Below are positions 6,553-9,904 of a stretch of 9,904 bases of DNA, piece by piece. Position 1 is the first letter of the stretch. The number at the start of each line of letters is the position of its first letter. Position numbers and translations under genes: made by a program. A model generated the notes under the pieces. It was not told where the DNA came from. It did not search any database and saw only the letters and a list, made by a program, of their open reading frames with translations. Source of the stretch: Chloroflexota bacterium (GTDB lineage: Bacteria > Chloroflexota > Limnocylindria > Limnocylindrales > CSP1-4); NCBI GenBank assembly GCA_021812735.1, contig JAKAMV010000298.1:1-9904 (forward strand). The letters run 5' to 3'.

Positions 6553-6582
6553 ACTATAGGAGCGCCGGACTGAACCGGTCAA
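6553..6582 (-). promoter_or_regulatory. Sigma-70-type promoter for the structured RNA
   Basis: TTGACC (6582-6577), an 18-bp spacer and TATAGT (6558-6553) on the minus strand: five of six consensus bases in each box. Two copies of AGTCCGG lie within it, one in the spacer (6571-6565) and one overlapping the -10 and reaching toward the start (6555-6549), 16 bp apart. They match the core of the tandem repeats before the HD-GYP gene, so repression by a regulator bound here is plausible. The -35 lies in the flank of the neighbouring mobile-type gene. Confidence 0.55.
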
Positions 6583-6685
6583 TACGCAACCCTACCTATG
6601 TCGACCAAGGCGGCGGGGCAGATCTCGGGTCCAACGGGGCGCTAGACATCTCGAAGACGGTTTCTTGCGGCGCGTGAGTCAAGTT

Positions 6686-8293
6686 TCATGAGGCGAGTTT
6701 GGCGTCTGCGGTCCAGGTGGCGAGCGCGCGCTCGAACTGCTCGAGCGGTCGCCGGAGGCGGGTGTCAGCGGTCGGCCCCGGGTCGAGGAGCTGGGCGAAG
6801 CCTGGCCGGATGAGGCGGGCATAGGCGCGGGTGAAGAAGAGGGCTGCCCGAAAGCCGAGCTCGGTCACCCGGTAGCGGTGAGATCTGGGAATGCGCTCGA
6901 TGAGGCCGTGGAGCCGGAGCCTGCGCAGCTCGTAGCTCAGGCGACCCTGATGGAGCTCCTCGGGCGGAAGCCCGAGCAGGGGGGCCAGATGCTGGCGCAG
7001 CTCGTCGGCCCGGAAGCCCGCCGGTTGCAGCCGGAAGACGACGAGCGCCCCCAGGACGGCCTGCGCCCGCCGGTCGGCGAAGCGCAGCGCGGAGGCGCGC
7101 TGGCCGGCGACGAGGGCGGGCTCGGTGAGGCTCGCGAACGTCGTCTCGCCGAGGGCCGGGTCGTGGCTGATTCGTTGGACGTCCAGCAGACGTCGATTGG
7201 CCTGTGCGCCGACCACCCGCAGAGCGGGCAGGTTGACCAGCCGTTTGCCGATCCCAAAGTCGCGGGCGTTGTTGATGACCGTCTCGGTCCGCAGGGCTCG
7301 CCCCTCCTTGTGGTACTGCTTGATCCGGCTGCTCTTGTAGTCGACGTACAGGTGGGGCACGACCCCGGCGGTGATGACCCTCGTCCGGAACGGGCCCGGC
7401 GTCCGGCGGTTGACCCGGCGGTTGAAGATGAGCGCCACCTGGTCGGGCCGCCCGAGGTCGAGGTTCTCCCGGATCACCTCCTCGAAGAAGACCCGCCCGG
7501 TCTGCGGCCGGTCGAACACCTGGGTCAGGCTGACCTCGGCCTGGAGGACGGAGAGCTCGTAGCGGTAGCCGGCTGCCCGGTCGGCCGCCGTGAACGGGTT
7601 GGGCAGGCGGGCCAGCCACTTGTGCAGGAGCGCCTCGACCCGAGCCGGAGTCAGGCCATCGCAGATCGCCTGGAGCCGGGCCGGATCGGCGCACCAGGCG
7701 AAGCCGTTGTCGAGCGGTTCATAGGTGATCCCCTCCTTGGCCAGCTGGCGCTTGGCCCACTCGTGGCCGTTGAGGCACAGCCGCCCGGTGTACGGGAAGT
7801 ACGAGCTGAACTTGAGGAAGAACGGTCCGAAGTCGGCGTCGACCGCGTACACGTAGAACTGGTTGACGATCGCGGTCGAGGGCACGATCCAGGCGTACGG
7901 CCGGCCGGTCGCCTTGTTCCGTCGCTTCTCGGTCCGGAACACGGTGGTCTTCTCCTGGGCCCGGCCGACGAACAGGACGCCCTCGTCGCCGCTGAACCGG
8001 GCCAGATGCTCGCGGGCGATGTCGTCCTTGCGCTCGCCCCGCTTGAAGTCGACGAGCGGCACGCCCTCCCGCTCGGCGAACGCCTTGATCGCGGCGACGA
8101 AGGCCGCGCTGATCGGGGCCATGAGGGCCGAGCTGGCGATCGGCTGGCCGCGGTGGTCGCGGAAGAAGCGGAGGACGCCCGGCACCCGCTGGAGGGTAGG
8201 CACGTAGACGTTGAGGTAGAGCCGGCCGAGGCATTCCACCTCCAACGTCACGTGCTCACGGAGGATCGTCGCCACGGACTGCGGTACGCTCAT
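6686..8293 (-). CDS. Unassigned 535-residue protein, probably mobile-element associated
   Basis: I chose the ATG at 8293 because GGAG lies 6 nt upstream; the frame stays open to an ATG at 8422, but that extra part is the hairpin-rich leader. The protein is soluble, with no signal or membrane segment. Notable charged segments: FKRGERKDD (83-91), AQEKTTVFRTEKRRN (112-126), a Phe-rich VDADFGPFFLKF (151-162), NGHEW (175-179) and a Lys/Arg/His-rich block at about 318-352 with DYKSSRIKQYHKEG. Residues about 425-480 (ELRQHLAPLL to HRYRVTELG) read as a winged-helix DNA-binding domain. I believe near-identical proteins recur in many environmental genomes, but I cannot name the family or its activity. 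I see no reverse transcriptase YADD box and no obvious DDE triad. It may be a nuclease, recombinase or replication-type protein of a selfish element; this is inference from its basic blocks, DNA-binding tail and position beside a transposase. Confidence 0.7.
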   Translation of the reverse strand: MSVPQSVATILREHVTLEVECLGRLYLNVYVPTLQRVPGVLRFFRDHRGQPIASSALMAPISAAFVAAIKAFAEREGVPLVDFKRGERKDDIAREHLARFSGDEGVLFVGRAQEKTTVFRTEKRRNKATGRPYAWIVPSTAIVNQFYVYAVDADFGPFFLKFSSYFPYTGRLCLNGHEWAKRQLAKEGITYEPLDNGFAWCADPARLQAICDGLTPARVEALLHKWLARLPNPFTAADRAAGYRYELSVLQAEVSLTQVFDRPQTGRVFFEEVIRENLDLGRPDQVALIFNRRVNRRTPGPFRTRVITAGVVPHLYVDYKSSRIKQYHKEGRALRTETVINNARDFGIGKRLVNLPALRVVGAQANRRLLDVQRISHDPALGETTFASLTEPALVAGQRASALRFADRRAQAVLGALVVFRLQPAGFRADELRQHLAPLLGLPPEELHQGRLSYELRRLRLHGLIERIPRSHRYRVTELGFRAALFFTRAYARLIRPGFAQLLDPGPTADTRLRRPLEQFERALATWTADAKLAS

Positions 8294-8472
8294 CGTCGGC
8301 TCCGGCTTGACGGGGGTCCCTCGTGGACCACTGACCGCTTGACGGTCCCATTGCCCAGCCCTCGTGGCTGCGGCCTCCTCCCGCAGCCGGAGCCTACCCG
8401 TCAGAGGCCACGCCATGAACACGCCTCGTCGGTCTGAGGCGAAGCCTCGCTAGCCCGAACTTCCAGCCCTGA
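8294..8472 (-). other. Hairpin-rich leader of the 535-residue gene
   Basis: Four perfect hairpins lie in tandem: GAGGC/GCCTC (8436-8448, 3-nt loop), GGCTGCGG/CCGCAGCC (8366-8388, 7-nt loop), GACCG/CGGTC (8333-8347, 5-nt loop) and GGTCC/GGACC (8315-8329, 5-nt loop). A further pairing of TCAGA (8401-8405) with TCTGA (8432-8436) could enclose the next region. The last hairpin ends about 12 nt before the Shine-Dalgarno. This density of short perfect hairpins suggests a functional RNA, such as a translational control element or an RNA partner of the protein, though GC-rich DNA makes some by chance. Confidence 0.4.
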
Positions 8473-8555
8473 TCCGGCCGCGTCCGGCCCGGCGCACGTT
8501 CAGATCTGCCCGTTGATGGGCGGTGTAGCACGCTGAGTTGTAGACAGTAATAGTA

Positions 8556-8583
8556 TTGACTTCTGCGCCACGGTGTGCATACT
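8556..8583 (+). promoter_or_regulatory. Promoter of the IS1634-family transposase gene (leaderless)
   Basis: TTGACT (8556-8561), a 16-bp spacer and CATACT (8578-8583) lie so that the start of transcription falls at or beside the ATG at 8590, six bases after the -10. No Shine-Dalgarno is present, in keeping with a leaderless message. Confidence 0.5.
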
Positions 8584-8589
8584 GGGCGC

Positions 8590-9904
8590 ATGACCAGGGC
8601 GCGATCCGGCGCGATGCACGTAGTCAAGGTGGTGAGCCGCCAGCGGGGCCGCGAGTACACCAGCGTCCTGCTGCGCAACTCGTATCGCGAGGGCGGCAAG
8701 GTCCGCAAGCAGACGCTCGCCAACCTGTCCCATCTGCCCGAGCCCTTGATCGAGCTCATCCGGGGCTGGCTGAAGGGCGAGCGCTACCTCGCCGCCTCTG
8801 ACGCCGTGCGGATCGTGCGGAGCAGCCCCCACGGCCACGTGGCCGCGGTGCTCGGCATGGCCCGCGCGCTCGGGCTCGAGACGCTCCTCGACCGGCGCCC
8901 ATCGCGGGAGCGGAACCTCGCGCTGGCCATGCTGGTGGCCCGCCTCCTACACCCCTGCTCCAAGCTCGCGGTGGCGCGCACGCTGGGAGTGAGCACGCTC
9001 GGCGCGCTGCTCGAGGTCGCCGATGCGACGGAGGACGAGCTGTATGGCGCACTCGACTGGCTCCTCGCGCGGCAGCCCCGCGTCGAGCGGGCCCTCGCCG
9101 CCCGCCATCTCGGCTCGGGCAGCCTCGTCCTCTACGACGTCAGCTCCACCTACGTCGAGGGCACCTGCTGCCCGCTCGCCGCCTACGGCCACTCCCGCGA
9201 CCACCGCCCCGACCGGCGGCAGATCGTCTTCGGCCTGGTGGCCGACGAGGCCGGCTGCCCGGTCGCGGTCGAGGCGTTCAGTGGCAACACCGCCGATCCG
9301 GCCACCCTCGAGGCCCAGCTCACCAAGGTGCGCGAGCGCTTCGGCCTCACCGACCTCGTCCTCGTGGGCGACCGGGGGATGCTGACCAGCGCCCGGATCG
9401 CGCGCCTGCGCGAGGCCGGTGGGGTCGGCTGGGTGAGCTGCCTGCGGGCCCCGGCGATCCGCGCGCTGGTCGAGGCGGGCGACCTGCAACTCGGGCTCTT
9501 CGACGAGCGCGACCTGGCCGAGATCACGAGCCCCGACTACCCCGGCGAGCGCCTGGTGGTCTGCCGCAACGGGCTCCTGGCCGCCGAACGATCGCGCAAG
9601 CGCGAGGCGCTCCTGGCGGCCACCGAGGACGCGCTCGCGCGGGTGGCCGCCATGGTCGAACGGGGCAGCCTGCGGAGCGCGGCCGCCATCGGGCTGCGCG
9701 CCGGGCGGGTGGTCGATGCGAAGAAGATGGCCAAGCACTTCGAGCTCGACATCGCCGAGCGTCACTTCGCCTATCGCCGCCGGAGCGACGCGATCGCCGC
9801 CGAGGCGGCGCTCGATGGGCTCTACGTGGTCCGCACGTCGGTCCCGGCGGGCCGGCTCGACGCGCCGGCCGTGGTCGAGACCTACAAGCGCCTCTCCGCG
9901 GTCG
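8590..9904 (+). CDS. IS1634-family transposase (DDE), N-terminal 438 residues, truncated by window edge
   Basis: The frame is open from the ATG at 8590 to the window end. The N-terminus (REYTSVLLRNSYREGGKVRK, 21-40, then QTLANLSHLPE, 41-51) is the typical IS1634 opening. First catalytic Asp: D183 in VLYDVSSTYVEG, followed by the family's CCPLAAYGHSRD (193-204). Second Asp: D261 in VGDRGMLTSARI. The chain continues with DGLYVVRTS (409-417) and YKRLSAV (432-438). In this family the next residues usually carry the catalytic Glu (VERAFR), so that Glu falls directly beyond the edge. The enzyme cuts and joins element ends during transposition. The ORF seems intact over the visible part. An internal ATG at 8614 is an alternative start, but the promoter at 8556-8583 favours 8590. 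Confidence 0.92.
   Translation, partial: MTRARSGAMHVVKVVSRQRGREYTSVLLRNSYREGGKVRKQTLANLSHLPEPLIELIRGWLKGERYLAASDAVRIVRSSPHGHVAAVLGMARALGLETLLDRRPSRERNLALAMLVARLLHPCSKLAVARTLGVSTLGALLEVADATEDELYGALDWLLARQPRVERALAARHLGSGSLVLYDVSSTYVEGTCCPLAAYGHSRDHRPDRRQIVFGLVADEAGCPVAVEAFSGNTADPATLEAQLTKVRERFGLTDLVLVGDRGMLTSARIARLREAGGVGWVSCLRAPAIRALVEAGDLQLGLFDERDLAEITSPDYPGERLVVCRNGLLAAERSRKREALLAATEDALARVAAMVERGSLRSAAAIGLRAGRVVDAKKMAKHFELDIAERHFAYRRRSDAIAAEAALDGLYVVRTSVPAGRLDAPAVVETYKRLSAV

Larger units (their letters stand above)
6578..8560. mobile_element. Candidate mobile element around the 535-residue gene, with degenerate inverted ends
   Basis: Two short inverted matches occur in the same order at both flanks: GTCAATAC at 6578-6585 against its complement at 8553-8560, and GGGCAGATCT at 6616-6625 against its complement at 8502-8511. 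The offsets differ (38 and 49 bp), so this is at best a degenerate terminal repeat. No target duplication is visible outside. Both outer matches also serve as -35 regions of outward promoters, which may explain the 8-bp match without transposition. The element idea rests mostly on gene character and the adjoining insertion sequence. Confidence 0.25.
8556..9904 (+). mobile_element. IS1634-family insertion sequence, left part (right end beyond window)
   Basis: Identified by its transposase. The left inverted repeat must lie between 8423 and 8590, but I could not define it because the right end is outside the window; the start given is only the promoter. The divergent 535-residue gene next to it is not part of known IS1634 elements, so two mobile units appear to abut or one has inserted beside the other. 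Confidence 0.5.

Noticed and set aside
8294..8422. N-terminal extension of the 535-residue protein to the ATG at 8422
   Set aside because: The extra 43 codons overlap tandem hairpins and give an Arg/Ala/Pro-rich peptide, while the ATG at 8293 has GGAG at 6 nt. The shorter form is preferred.
6878..8437. Plus-strand ORF of 519 codons
   Set aside because: Antisense to the 535-residue gene, which has a Shine-Dalgarno sequence and a convincing protein-like composition; the plus-strand product does not.
8294..8498. GTGCGCC on the minus strand near 8498-8492, resembling the 5' end of a group II intron
   Set aside because: The encoded protein has no reverse transcriptase motifs, the leader is too short for domains I-III, and no domain V-like hairpin follows the gene at 6540-6685.
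8947..9765. Minus-strand ORF of 272 codons
   Set aside because: Antisense to the IS1634 transposase, whose catalytic motifs are clear.

Overview
This is a GC-rich bacterial window (roughly 70% GC over most of its length, with strong G/C at third codon positions). The gene content suggests a Chloroflexota-like or actinobacterial-like soil/freshwater lineage: a PIG-L deacetylase, a GT-C-like membrane protein, a DUF5317 domain fused to a major facilitator transporter, and a membrane HD-GYP protein. The taxon is inference; there is no rRNA or tRNA here to settle it.

Layout. From 1 to 6103 five genes lie on the minus strand with gaps of about 45-100 bp, so transcription runs from right to left. 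In reading order they are a membrane HD-GYP c-di-GMP phosphodiesterase (6103-4643), a 726-residue DUF5317-MFS fusion (4597-2417), a small acidic single-pass membrane protein with a Ser/Pro/Ala tail (2317-1748), a polytopic GT-C-like membrane protein (1692-496) and the N-terminal part of a PIG-L/LmbE deacetylase cut by the window edge (449-1). All but the last are predicted membrane proteins, which suggests envelope and signalling work, but no single pathway can be proved.

The 582 bp upstream of the HD-GYP gene (6104-6685) are the most interesting non-coding part. On the minus strand they hold a good sigma-70-type promoter (TTGACC, 18 bp spacer, TATAGT), then about 130 nt of potentially structured RNA. 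The first six nucleotides of that RNA pair with a segment lying 2 nt before an intrinsic terminator. Next come two very short ORFs (10 and 29 codons), each with its own Shine-Dalgarno sequence, then an 11-bp hairpin, then three 17-bp tandem repeats directly before the HD-GYP start. The core of those repeats (AGTCCGG) recurs twice inside the upstream promoter. This looks like an attenuator or riboswitch, or an independent small RNA, in front of a c-di-GMP enzyme. I do not recognise its class.

The right part (about 6578-9904) is mobile-type DNA. A minus-strand gene (8293-6686) encodes a 535-residue protein that I cannot assign to a named family. It has a C-terminal winged-helix-like segment and a leader with four tandem hairpins, and short inverted matches lie at both flanks. 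Next to it and divergent is the first 438 codons of an IS1634-family DDE transposase, probably leaderless, running off the right edge just before the expected catalytic glutamate. The very long antisense ORFs across the window are shadows caused by GC-rich codon use.
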